From contig CM022679.1 in the NCBI GenBank assembly GCA_012295275.1, positions 21,544,110 to 21,608,109 on the forward strand: a stretch of 64,000 nt of DNA, in the 5' to 3' direction. The position numbers and the translations under genes are program-made. Under the pieces are notes generated by a model. That model worked only from the letters and a program-made list of their open reading frames with translations. It had not been told where the DNA came from and did not search any database. This stretch comes from Chrysomallon squamiferum. Its lineage: Eukaryota > Mollusca > Gastropoda > Neomphalida > Peltospiridae. The first letter of the stretch is position 1. Each line of letters starts with the position of its first letter. Of the stretch, positions 34,567-47,789 are shown one piece after another.

Positions 34567-37500
34567 ATGGCGACGACCGGAGTTCTTCCCTTCGTTAGAG
34601 GGATTGATTTAACTCGAAATGATTTTAAGGTATCATTACCCGAGAATAATTATTGTGTTACATCGATTTGTTTAAACAGTCTTCTTAAAATTAATTATTA
34701 TTATTTTTTTATATATATAATTTAATCATTAAATATAATATTCAATCAATCAATGTATCCAATGTTCAGCACATTAAATTATCCATCATTCAATGAAAAT
34801 AAAAAGGAAAATAAAAAAAGTAAATAAAAATCAAAAAAGATAACTTAAATTGAAAGGTTTTATTTATTTATTTATTTATTATAGTTTTTTTATGTATAGC
34901 CTCTATAAATTTACGGGACGAATTTAGTCAGACCTGTATAATGTATTAAAAACTTGAAAACAAATCACTGTAATCAGTAGTTTGCATTTCTGGTAAAATT
35001 AATAGCACGCCGCACATGGTAACATAATGGTTGTTATTTTCAGAATTACCGATTTCCTAATATGGTGGAGGAAATGACGGGCCTGAGATGGCTTCGTCTC
35101 AGCAGAACTCAACTGTCAAAATTTCCAAAAGAGTTGGAAAACCTTCAGAAACTGGTAATAACATTCATTCATTGAAATGAAGTAGTTCAGATACAGAATT
35201 TAATACTCAACCAGTGATTTATGACAAAAATGGAGCAAAAACAATTATTTGTGTGTCAAGTACCCCGAATATATTTAACAAAATCAGTTAATGTATTTTT
35301 CCCATTTACTTTTTTTTAAGCAAACTTGCCTTTTTCTTTCTTTCTTTCGTTATTTTTTTTTTTTTATTTTTTTGGTAAAATCCTTAGAAACATTTTTTTT
35401 TGTTGTTTTTAGTGTAAAATATTTCTCATTTATTTTTATTTAAATTATTATTTTTATGTGTTTGTGTGAAAAAAAAATCCATTTTTATTTATTTGCTCTT
35501 TCACTAAATTATTTTCTTAATACCTATTTGCTTATCTATAGACACTATGGATTGTAAAATATATATGACTGGTGACTAGTTTTTTTCAGAAATATGTATC
35601 TAACTATCATCTATCTGTCTATCCATTGACATGTATATGTATTGTTATAGGAAGACCTTACTCTGATTCACAACAATCTTGACACACTTGGTGATGGTAT
35701 TCTGAAGCTGACCTCTTTGTCCAAACTGAACTGTCGTTACAACCATCTTACTGATGCTGGGATTCCAAAAGGACTGTTTTGTATGGAAGATCTATCAGTG
35801 GTGGTTTGTATAACTTAAATTTATATAAATAATAAACAATTTTATTTGTCTTTTGATTTTGTCCTTTAAAATATTTTTCAGCTGTTAAATACTCTTTGGA
35901 ATGTGTATCTGATTCTGTCTCAAAGTCTGATTTATTAAACAAAATAATTCATATTTTCCTCATACAATAAATATAAATAATGATATATATTTAATTTTTT
36001 TCATTTTTGATTTTTGCAAATATATGAAGTTATATTTTAGATACTTTTTGTAAGCAATGGCATCTGTCAGATTAAAAAAAATGTAATCCTTTTGCATGAA
36101 AATAAATTATTTAAATATAAAAAGTAGCCTAAATTAAGTTATAAACTGAAACTATATTTAGTGACACATTACAGCTTGCTTTTGTTTTTATGTTTAATGA
36201 CAGGATTTAAGTCACAATCAATTGAAAGAAGTACCACCAGAGTTAGAAAATTCCACATCAGTGCTTGTTCTAAATCTTAGTTACAATGAGTGAGTTTTAT
36301 TTTGTTGACTGTCTAAAACAAGTCTTTTACAGTTGAACTAATTTATACTGTTAATCTGTTTCAGTTTTATGTTTTATAAAGATACACATATATATTTATA
36401 TATATCACACTGCCAGAGCTTAAAGTGATCATTGTCATGACTTGAGGTTTGATAACCATGAAAACGATTTGTAAATTTTAAATTGTGACAGTAAAAAATA
36501 TATATGTACTAGATAAATAACAGATCAACAAGACTGCAGTGTGAGTTATTTATGTATACACAGAACATTTTGTAATATAAAATAAAATAAAAACAACTAA
36601 ATTATTTATAGTTTTGTGGAAACTTTAGTTAAAATAATCAAATACAGAACTGGTCACAGAAGAATCAAGTCATTATGTTAACATAAATTTAAGTTTTACA
36701 TTTAGAAATAGATATATACATAGATACACACTCACACACACATACACAGTTTGAGTATCAGCATTACATAAGTGGTAAAAAAAAAGCAAACAAATAACTA
36801 ATTAAAACTGGATCCTTGTATAAACAGCAACAAAACAACAACAACAATAAACCTCCCAATAAATCAGTTAAAAACATAATAAAAATAAAAATTTAAGAAT
36901 AATCCTTTTTCTAAACAAAAACAATTTAATTTTTATATTTTTCAGGATTGAAATGATTCCAAATCAGCTGTTCATTAATCTGACTGATCTGACCTTCGTT
37001 GATCTTAGCAACAATAATTTGGGTAAGTACTGTGAATGAAAATATTCCATTGATTTCATTTTTAGTTTTTAAAATTTGTGTCAAGTTGACAAAAAATAAA
37101 CAGTGCATTAACATCAACAGTGGTAAAATATAAAAAATGATTTTGATGTTTGTATATTGTACATTTTTTTCCATGGTAAAAATCTTTCTCATGTCTTTTT
37201 TAGAAAATGTTATAAATAAACATTCATGCCTGGACATGCTTTTATCTTTCACAACCATATATGTCTGCCTGAGATAACTGACAGTAAATATTTGTAAATA
37301 AAAAGTTATTTTTAAACACATTTTATTCTCATTTCTTTTTCTTTTTTTAATTTTTAAAAAAAAATTTAATTGTTTTTTGTGTTTTGATAATTATTTTTAT
37401 TGTTTTTTATTATCTCACATAACTAACAGTAAATATTTATAACACTTACAAAGAGTTGCAAATTCTTTTTAAACACATTTTATTTTCATTTCTTATTTTA

Positions 37501-40500
37501 AATTTTTTTTTGTGTGTGTTTTGATGATCATTATTTTTATGTCTCATAACTGACAGTAAATAGTTAAAACAGATATAAAGAGTTGTAAATCGCAGTTCTT
37601 TTTTTAACAAATTTTATTTTATATTTTTTGGTTGTGTGTTTTAATGATTTTTATTTTTATTTCAGAAACTCTTCCACCTCAGATGCGACGACTAACTAAT
37701 CTGCAGACTCTGGTGTTAAACAACAATCCTCTTATACATGCACAACTCAGGTGAGAGAAAGTAATCCACTGTAAAAAAAGTTTCATCAGTTTCTGTTATT
37801 TAAAACAGTTCTTAAAAACCTCCCAGACATTTCTAATGCAAATGACTTTAAATTCAGTTAATAAAAATAGATAGTTTAATTTTAAAGAATTTCTTAACAA
37901 GAAAATAAAATAAACTTTATGAACAAGGATAATTGTTTATTATTATTAATATTTTTCTTTTTGTTATAATTACTATTACTGTTACTATTTTTATTTTTTT
38001 TTTATTATAATTTTTATTATCTCCTTAACTAAACAATTAAAATAAAATTTATAATCAATAGTTACTACATTTTTCATACTGTTGTAGCTATTACTGTTAT
38101 TACTATCATTATCTTTATTATTATTATTCTTGTTGTAATTATTCTTAACAATATTGTCATTTTTCTTACTTTTGTTGTTGTAGTTGTTATTATTATTTTA
38201 GTTATAATTTTTATTTCTTTCTTAACAATTAAAATAAAATTTATAATCAATAGCTATTAATTTTTCATGCTGCTTTATCACTATTATTATGCTTATGATT
38301 ATTATTATAATATTATTCTTGTTATTCTTAATATTACCTTTATTATTAATATGTTTCTTACTTTTGTTAATATTATTATTATTAGGAATTTTATAATTAT
38401 TGTCTGTTATTGTTGTTAATATTTGTAATTATTGTTGTTAATATTTGTTGTTATTGTTGTTATTTCTGACAGACAGCTGCCTGCACTGACAGCTCTACAG
38501 ACACTTCACATGAGAAACACACAGCGCACTCTCGCTAACTTCCCCACCGGTCTCGACACTCTGACCAACTTACAAGGTACAAACTGATACAAACGTAAAC
38601 ACAGACAAGCATTTGAATTCATAAACATATCCACTTTTAATTCCATAGCAATGTATAGTATGTGAACAATTGTAATGTGTTTGTATAAAAAACATCAGCA
38701 TATACGTCTGTGTTTATGAGTTAGTTGTTATGTTAGTGTAGGTTAAAAAAAAAAATAATGGTAGTGATAAAAGCACTGTTGGGTAATGATTTACTCAGTC
38801 TATCAGGATTTGTTGTCTTGAACTGAAATAGTTAATTTCTTGTTACCAGTGTTTATAACTTCATTTAACAGTTTTAAATTTGTATTTCAGATGTTGACTT
38901 GTCACAAAATGATCTTCCTCGTGTACCAGAGGCTCTGTACAAACTTGCCTCACTCAAACGTCTAAACCTGAGCAACAATGCAATACAAGAATTATCTCTC
39001 ATGATAGGTGAGAGTAAATGTAAAAATAGAAAATTTAACCCTAGAAGTCCCAAACCTTAAAAAGTATTTTAGTAGGGGTGCTGAAAAATAGCAGGTTAAG
39101 AATCTCTGATATATGTGTATATAATTGATTATTGATTATGTTGGTATTTATGAGGAATGGATATTTGGATTGTTGTGTTGTGTGTTTTCATCTATGAAAT
39201 TTTGATGCAGTTAATTCTTCCTTAAATTTAATTTTGGCCTATAACTGTACAACACATTGCAATCTTATATATATATATAGAACATATTGTTAATTACATT
39301 TCTTTAACAATATTCACTAAAGTTGAAAAATATTACTAAAACATTATCTGACATTTATTTTAAATTTTCAGATGCTTCATTTATAACTATTTTGGAATTG
39401 TTGAACCTGTACATATTTCCTAATTTTGGGTCAAATTTGGAATCACTCAGTCTGCATGTACTTTAATAATTTTTAGATGTTTTGGGGTGAATTTAATGAA
39501 TCACTGAATCTTTATAATTTTTAGATATTTGTGTGAATTTGCAACCTTTGAATATATATGTTTTTTGGTTGTTTTTTACAATTTCTTAAATGTATGGATG
39601 AATTTGCAACCATTGAATCTGTATGGATTTATAATTTGTTTTTGGTTTTTTACACTTTTCAGATGTATGGGTGAATTTGGAATCACTGAATCTGTCTAGA
39701 AACAAACTGACATGTCTTCCTGTAAGTTTAAACGTTAATGGTGTTATATGTATTTCTATGGTTTTCACTATAATTTAATATTGTGTGCTATTTGTTTGTT
39801 CATACATAGTGTTATTTGATAAAACATAATTCCTATGCTACGTTGTTAATTGGTGAGACAAATATTTTTGTTTCAGAACCTCAGCTCATAAATGCATTAC
39901 TTGATACACAATAACTATTAATATTAAAATTTTTTTAACAGATATTCATTCATTTGCTTATTTGTTATTTTCTCTTTCATTGGTGAAAAACATTTTATTT
40001 TATTAGTCGTCTCAGTATTTTAAGCAATATTTATTAGTCTATTGTTATTAATTTTTTTTTAACCACTTTTATTGAATTAGCTCATAATGTCTGTGGTATT
40101 ACTGTTAGAATTTAACATCATCTCATCTTTCTCTTGATATAATTTGAGATGCCAGTATCCATTCCATATGAGAGAGCTTTTTAATCATGTTTAAAAAAAA
40201 CAACACCTTTTCTTGTTTAGATGTCACTACACAAACTGGTGTCATTGAAAAAGCTGTATGTAAACTGCAACCAGTTGGATTTTGAAGGCATTCCAGCAAA
40301 CATCGGCAAACTGCACAACCTGGAAATATTTAGTGCAGCTAAGAACAATCTTGAAATGATTCCTGAAGGCCTCTGCAGGTATTCCATATTTTTGTTTAAT
40401 TTTAATTTTATTTTATCATTTTGTTTTTATTATTTCAGATTGAAGAAATTATTTTTGTTTAATTACTAGATCTACAAAAATCTTCTCTCAAACTTGTTTG

Positions 40501-41650
40501 ATTTTTAGATTTTGTTTTTCCCTACAAGTTAAAATTTTGATTCAGACTATAACACTATCATGAATAATTTATTTGTTATATCATTCTATTTTTAATTTAT
40601 GTTTTGCAAGTTGAAGAAATTATTTTTAATTACAAAAATTTTCTGTCAACCTTTTCTGTTTTCCATATTAGTTTTCTCTGTAAATTTTATTTTACATAAT
40701 GATAAGTTATTTATTGAATCATCCTGGTTTTATTTCAGGTGTGGCAAACTGAAGAAGTTAATTCTCGTAAACAACCGTCTGGTGACTCTCCCCAACATTC
40801 TTCATCTTCTGCCAGAACTTGAGGTTTGATTTGTAGTGATAGAAAATTATCATTGTTGAGGGATGTTTTAATTTTTACTTTGCATACTGGCAGATATAAG
40901 TCAAATCATACATATCTTTTTGCCTTGAAATGGTCATAGATTCATTTTTTTTGTTATAGCAGCTGATTAAACTGGTCAGGAAGTAAATAAATAAATCTTT
41001 CAACATGAACCTTTATCACTTTAAACCAGTGGTTCCCAACCTTATGTGGGCCATGCCTCATCTGAACTTTTCAAAGATTTTTGATGCCCCTTTTGGCATA
41101 AAAGCCAACAAGGTTCTGAAAAAAGTATGATATAAAATAAGGAAGTTAAGTGAAAGATTTCAAAACACATATATTATTGAATAACTTTACCATTTCCTGG
41201 CCATTATAAAATTTGTTTTTAATATCTCAGTTTTAAATTGTCCCCACATGTCAAGTATTCCAAATATATTATTGTTATTTTTTTCAAATATATTATCATT
41301 ATAAAAAGATTAATCCTCAAGTTAGATCAAGTTTTCAAATGCAGTTTTAATTTATTATAAAATAAAATAAAATAAAATAAAATAAAAAAGATTATCATTT
41401 TAATTTTTGTTACCAATGGGATATTATTAATTATTCCAAATGTATTATCTTTATAAAAGGATTATTAAGGTAAAATTAAAATATATATTCCAGACTTTGG
41501 ATGTCAGGGATAATCCTGACTTGGTGATGCCTCCAAAACCAGTGGAACTGAAGAAGGATTTGGCTTACTACAACATTGACTTCTCTCTCAACACTCAGCT
41601 CAGACTGGCTGGAGCTACCCCCACACCATCACATGATGAACAGCCTTCCC
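34567..41650 (+). CDS. FLII: FLII leucine-rich-repeat half (exons 1-12)
   Basis: About aa 1-418. Repeats of the type LxxLxLxxNxLxxxP follow one another: [76 protein letters not shown], then [44 protein letters not shown] and VMPPKP match vertebrate FLII closely. In the family this half binds LRRFIP proteins and Ras-pathway partners. Exons 9 and 11 are flanked upstream by decayed tandem copies of themselves (see repeats). Confidence 0.95.
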
Positions 41651-41825
41651 GTATGTAGACGTTTAATATGTCTACTTTTTCTTATAGTTCTGTTTTATTA
41701 ATATTTTTATGTGTTACATTAGAAAAAACTATCACAAATGTTATCTTAGTTATTCTCCCTTCATTTTTCTCAGGGTATCCTTGTTTCCTTGTTTCTTTCT
41801 TCCTTCCTTCCTTTCATTTTTGTTT

Positions 41826-41908
<83 letters not shown>

Positions 41909-43572
41909 TATATATTTTTTCAAATTATAAATTAAAATATATGTTTTAACAGTAATAAAGAATGTAATTTATTTCCATATTAACAGCCCACAAAAGTGAT
42001 CCGATTGCTAGGAAATTGAGATTGCGTCGAAGAAGAGATGGGCAGGAGAGTGAAAAGGTTTTGAAGGTGAGCTAGACTTGCTATTATTGTCCCATTCCAA
42101 CAGATTTAAAATTTCTTTTCTTTTTCAAGAAACATACTGTTATTTTTAAACATTAATATCAAAAAGTACAGAAGTCTTGATAAATGCAATTTTTAGTTCA
42201 TTCATTCATTCATTTTGTTAAACATATTATTGTCTTAATAACAATTTGAGTTTAGATTTACAATTTTCAGTCTCATGGAGCTTGTTATAATATTGTAAAA
42301 CTGTGTTATTGGCATAGATTAGAATTCAAGAATATATAAAATAGAGACTTGGACTTATTAAAGGTATTTGTTTGACATTACTGAAAATAAATACTTTGAG
42401 ACAGTAAGACATTTGTTATTGATGTACATTAAATATTAAATAATGTTATCTTTGGTACTTTGCTGTCAATTCAGGTGTTTGCTGTATAAATTGATAGATG
42501 TGTGTGTGTATGTTTTCAGGGTATGCGTGATGTGGCAAAAGACAAAGCAGAAGGAAAAGATAAACTGGACACAGAATCTAGAGATCCTGTCAAGTGAGAT
42601 TAATTAATTTAAAATTAATAATTTTTGTTTTGTTTAAAACTTACAGAATTGTTGCTTTTAAATCTTTATGACAAAAATAAGTGTGTGTTTGTGTGTTTAT
42701 GTGTGTGTTTGTATTTAAATATATATAATTTGTTCCTTATTAAATTCTTTTTATTAGAGATTGATTTCAGCATTTCTTATATTAATTGTGATCTGTTTAA
42801 TAACATAATAACAATGACAAAAGCAAATAACAACATAGTTATATTTATTATTGTTTTTAGACCGAAGAGGTGGGATGAGCATTTAACAAGGCCTGAGCTG
42901 GATTACAGTCAGATCTTTGATGAAGATGTAGGACAAATTCCTGGTGAGATAAATTCTGAAAATAATTGACTAAATACATTTATAACATTCTTGTGTCTGT
43001 AGTTAGGAGCATGTTGTAAGCATAAACTGTCATCCTGTTATCTTTTGAAATGTTTATTAAGTTAAATATACCTTTGAGTGATAAAATAATAATAATACAT
43101 TTTAAAAAAATATTACATTCTCTTGAAAATTCATACCACTTACCTGTTTTATAAACTATCATTGTGTTATTTGCATTTTCAAGCAGTTTCAAATATTTCA
43201 TACACTGAAAATTTTTTCTCTGCAAGAGATATGAAAATGAATGTAAAAAAATATATATATATATAAAAAAACCCACCAAAACACTTTAATGGTAACATCA
43301 TAAGAGGGTTTCCTCTCTTTGTACATTCAACACAAACTGACATTATTCGAATCTGATAATTCCAAGTATAAAAATATTTTGATATACCATTAATTTCGTT
43401 GTTTTCATTTTATAATTTTCACTGATGAAAATATTCATTTAAAAAAAAAGAAGAATCTGGTGATGTTAGAAGTTAAAAAAAAACAATTGTCTGATAATTT
43501 CAGGAATTACTTGTTGGGAGATTGAGAACTTTTTGCCAAATCCTGTGGATGAAGGTAATAAATTAGTTAAAA

Positions 43573-43610
<38 letters not shown>

Positions 43611-46600
43611 TGAGTCTATGTGTGTGTATCTTTGTTTCTGTGTTTATACATGTACATACATGTATGTATGTATCTAAGTATACATGCATGTATGTTTATG
43701 TGTGTATGTGAGTGTATGTGTATATGTGTGTATATGAAATTGTAATAAAACTATAAATGTGGTAAGATTTGATAAAACACATCTATGAATTAATGTTTGT
43801 TACCACAGCTCTGATTGGCAAGTTCTATGAAGCGGACTGCTACATCATTCTGAAAACTTACATCGATGTCAGCAACAGTCTGAACTGGAGTCTTTGGTAC
43901 TGGATTGGTGAGAAGGCCACAGTCAGTATCTTCTAAATCTTAAATATCTTATAGTCTTTACAGTTTTACCACTTAATATATTTACACACACACAAAACAC
44001 ACACACACACACACACATAACATGAATCTAGTTTTTTTTATATCATAATAATGTCAGATTTTTAGTTTTAACGCTTGATGCATTCTTATATATATATATA
44101 TATATGTAGAATTAATTCAGAGTGAAATGGAGTAATGATATTGGTTTAATGTAATAATTTAATGGCTGAATATGAGAGAAAGTACGTGTGTGTGTGTTTT
44201 TGTGTTTTCATTCTGTTTCTGTTATTTACTCACTTGAAAATTTGTTTAAATATTTAATATAAAGTAAATTGATTGTATCTGCATTTATCAGGTTTTCTTT
44301 GTTTAGCTTTCACATTAGACCATTTATAAAATATGATCTCCTCCATTGACAAGAATGATAAATTAACACAAATTTAATATGTGAACAGCTATTAATAGTA
44401 AAATTTTTAAGATCTGTAACATTTAATTAAAAAGAAATCAGAACAGTTTATTTTTAAGATCTACTGTAAAATTTGCATTTGTTTAGCATATGTGTTTGTA
44501 TGTATGAGTAAGTGTACAAAAAAGAACAATCTTTTTACTTGCTTATATTATTTAAAATAATAATTGTTTTTTTTTATGTTAATAAATGTACAAATCAGAT
44601 CAGTTCATTGTTACATATTTATTTGTTTAACATAAGTGTGTGGATGAGTAAATGAACAAATCAGAAGTTGTTTTCTTTTCTTCAGTAACCCATAGTGTAA
44701 AGTGTGATTTTGTTTAATACTTGTATTTGTTAATATAGTGAATATGCAAATTTGAAATGTTTTTTTATGAAAAACCTCTATTGTAAAATGTAGATTTGTT
44801 TAATACATGTATTTGTAGATGTTTAGGTGAATATTAATAAACCAAGCTAGTGATAAAACAGACATTTTCTCTGTTAACAGATTGACAAGAAAGCCTGCTC
44901 TGCTATACATGCTGTTAATCTTCGTAATTTGCTTGGTGCTGAATGTCGAACAATTCGTGAAGAAATGCACGATGAATCTGATGATTTCCTGAATCTGTTT
45001 CCCAACGGAATCTCATACATTGAGGGTGGGAGAACATCCAGTGGATTTTTCACTGTGGAAGACTCTGTCAGTGATAAAAAAAATATACATAAGCTTTTAA
45101 AATCTTTAGACTCATGATATCCTGAACCTCTCATTTCTGTCTAAACTGAATTTTATCAAAATTAAAACAGTTGAGTTATTGAGTTGTGTCTGAGTATTTC
45201 ATTTCATTTCACTTGTTAGAGAAATATATGACATGTATAGATACTCTGAGAGGTTAATAAAACGACACAGATAAATCTACAATTTACCTAAATACTGTTT
45301 TTGAATTTCACCTAAACAAATTATATGAGCTTTTGTTCCAACCCAATATTTACTTAATTTTTTCTAACAAAACAAAATTTATAACTATTCTAATGTACTT
45401 TGTTTGTAATCAGATTTATCTTCTTTTTTTCCTTATTATAACACTGAGATGATCTTTGTCATTGTTTTCCAGGAATATGAAGTAAGATTGTACAGAGCAA
45501 GTGGCAAACTGTCTGTTCACATGGAAAGGGTAAGTGGTGGTAAAATTAACTGAAGTATAATGACTGTTTATTTCAGTTCATGATATATTCATGATGTATA
45601 ATTCTTATATAATTTGTTCCGTTTTCCCTCCCTAAACACAGTGTCCAGTATCTGTCAGTGAGTTGGATCCTAACTTTGTTTTCATGCTTGATGCTGGACT
45701 TAGACTCTTTGTGTGGGTAGGAAAGAAAGCAAGTGGAGTGACTCGAACAAAAACAAGGTGAGAATAATCTTGTACAGCTGGAAGAATCCTCATCCAAAAT
45801 TTCAAAATCCCCAAAATCTCTTAAGTACAAAATCTTTTCCAAAGCTGAAGAAATACAAATATCTTACAGTTTATGGATTGTTTTGGATACACTGATTTTA
45901 ATTTTGTGCACCAAATTATTAAAAATGTTATATAAAACAAATCCTCCAGTTGTTTTGTATAAGACATATATGAAATAGAAATGGAATTCATATTTAAACA
46001 CTGCTCTCTAGGTAACTCGTTATATTACAAAATCTGAAACATTCTGAAATCTTAAACACTTCTGGTCAGAAACATTTAGGATGAAGGATTCTCAGCCTAT
46101 ATTTCTTACAAGTGTGTTTATTTATTTAGTTTATTTTTTGCTCCACTGAATGTTGCTGAGTCTTTTTTCTTCAAAAGTCACTGTAAATATTTTGTACATT
46201 CAATATAAAAGAAACCGTGATTGTTGTTACTGATCATGTGATAGTCTTCTGTGACACATGGTTTCATTTCTCATTTCTGTTTCCTTATTATATGTATGGC
46301 ACCATATAACCATGGATTTAGTTGATTTTATGAAAAATATTTAAAAATTTGTTTTAATTTCTGATCAAAGGTTTAAAGCTGCTAAACAAATTTTTGTTTT
46401 TGTTATCATTTTAATTTTTTTTTAATATATTTTGATAACATCACATATCATTCATTAGATTAAAAAATTACTGTTTTATCTTGATTATTATTATTATTTT
46501 TTAAATATTTATTGAAAATCAGATTAATAGCTGAAAAGATCAACAAAAATGAAAGGAAGAACAAAGCAGAGATATTCATGATTGCACAGAATCAGGAGAC

Positions 46601-46704
46601 AGCTGAATTCTGGAGACTTATTGGACAGCCACCAACAGAGCCTATTCAGGTAGGAAAGTATTATGTATCAAATTCTGTAGTTTTCATTGTTTAAAGGCTT
46701 TTCA

Positions 46705-46735
<31 letters not shown>

Positions 46736-47724
46736 ATTAGTTAAAAAAAAAGAAGACATTTTGTAAATCTCATCTACTAGAAGGATATCAAATTGAAACC
46801 ATTTTCCTTAACTGAAAAGAAATTAATCATTTTAAACGCACAGACACATTAAGTTAGAAACACAAGCTACACACAGACACACATGCACACTTTTATACAT
46901 GCAGTTACATCCAGAGACACCATTCACATGGTTATACTGACTTCCCTACAGAAATATATGCAAAAACACCTGTAGATTTTTATATTATTTCTATCATAAT
47001 ACAAATAAAATATTTTAAAATTTGATTTAATTATTTAATCCACTCATCTAGTAGAGTTTTCTTGTAGATACACATTTTTGGTTGTAGTTAAATTGTTGTT
47101 TTTTTTTTCTAATTTAGAAATGTTGCATTTTCACATTTTGATTGTAGTAAATAGTTATGATTAAAAAAAAAATAACAAAGCACAGTATTTGTAGTAAACA
47201 TAGCATAAAAACCAACAAAAAATAAAAAAATACAATTTTTGAGAGTTTTATACCCTATATTACGTAAAAAAAATAAAAAAAATGATGAAACAAAATTTCT
47301 ATTGTCTGAAGATGATGTGTTGATTTCATGTTTACTGTGAAAAAAAAGAAGAATCTGTTAATAGTATTGTTCCTGTTAAAAACCCCAAATTCTTTAATTA
47401 TTTTGTTTGTTTTTTCTGTTATGGTAACAGCTGAAAAAGAAAAAGTATAAAGTGGGGCGGAATACTGTTGGTATTCTTACCAGAATTGAAATAGAATCAG
47501 ATGAGGAACAAGAAAATGAAGTAATTAAATTGTTCACTATAAAGCTTGATTCCTCCAACATTATTATGTGACATTCCCACTAATGCAGTTCACTTAACAT
47601 TGGAGCGACCATCACTGCATTTTATTTAGTTTGAAATGAGATACTGTTACATGCATGAAAAGCATGTGCATTGTTGATTTGATGTGAATTGATATGATTG
47701 TTGTCAGTGTTGTGTAAGAAAATT

Positions 47725-47789
<65 letters not shown>

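Noticed and set aside
45067-45117. Open frame continuing past FLII exon 18
   Set aside because: A donor GTCAGT at 45067 joins in phase to exon 19 and restores the conserved protein; the read-through is intronic.
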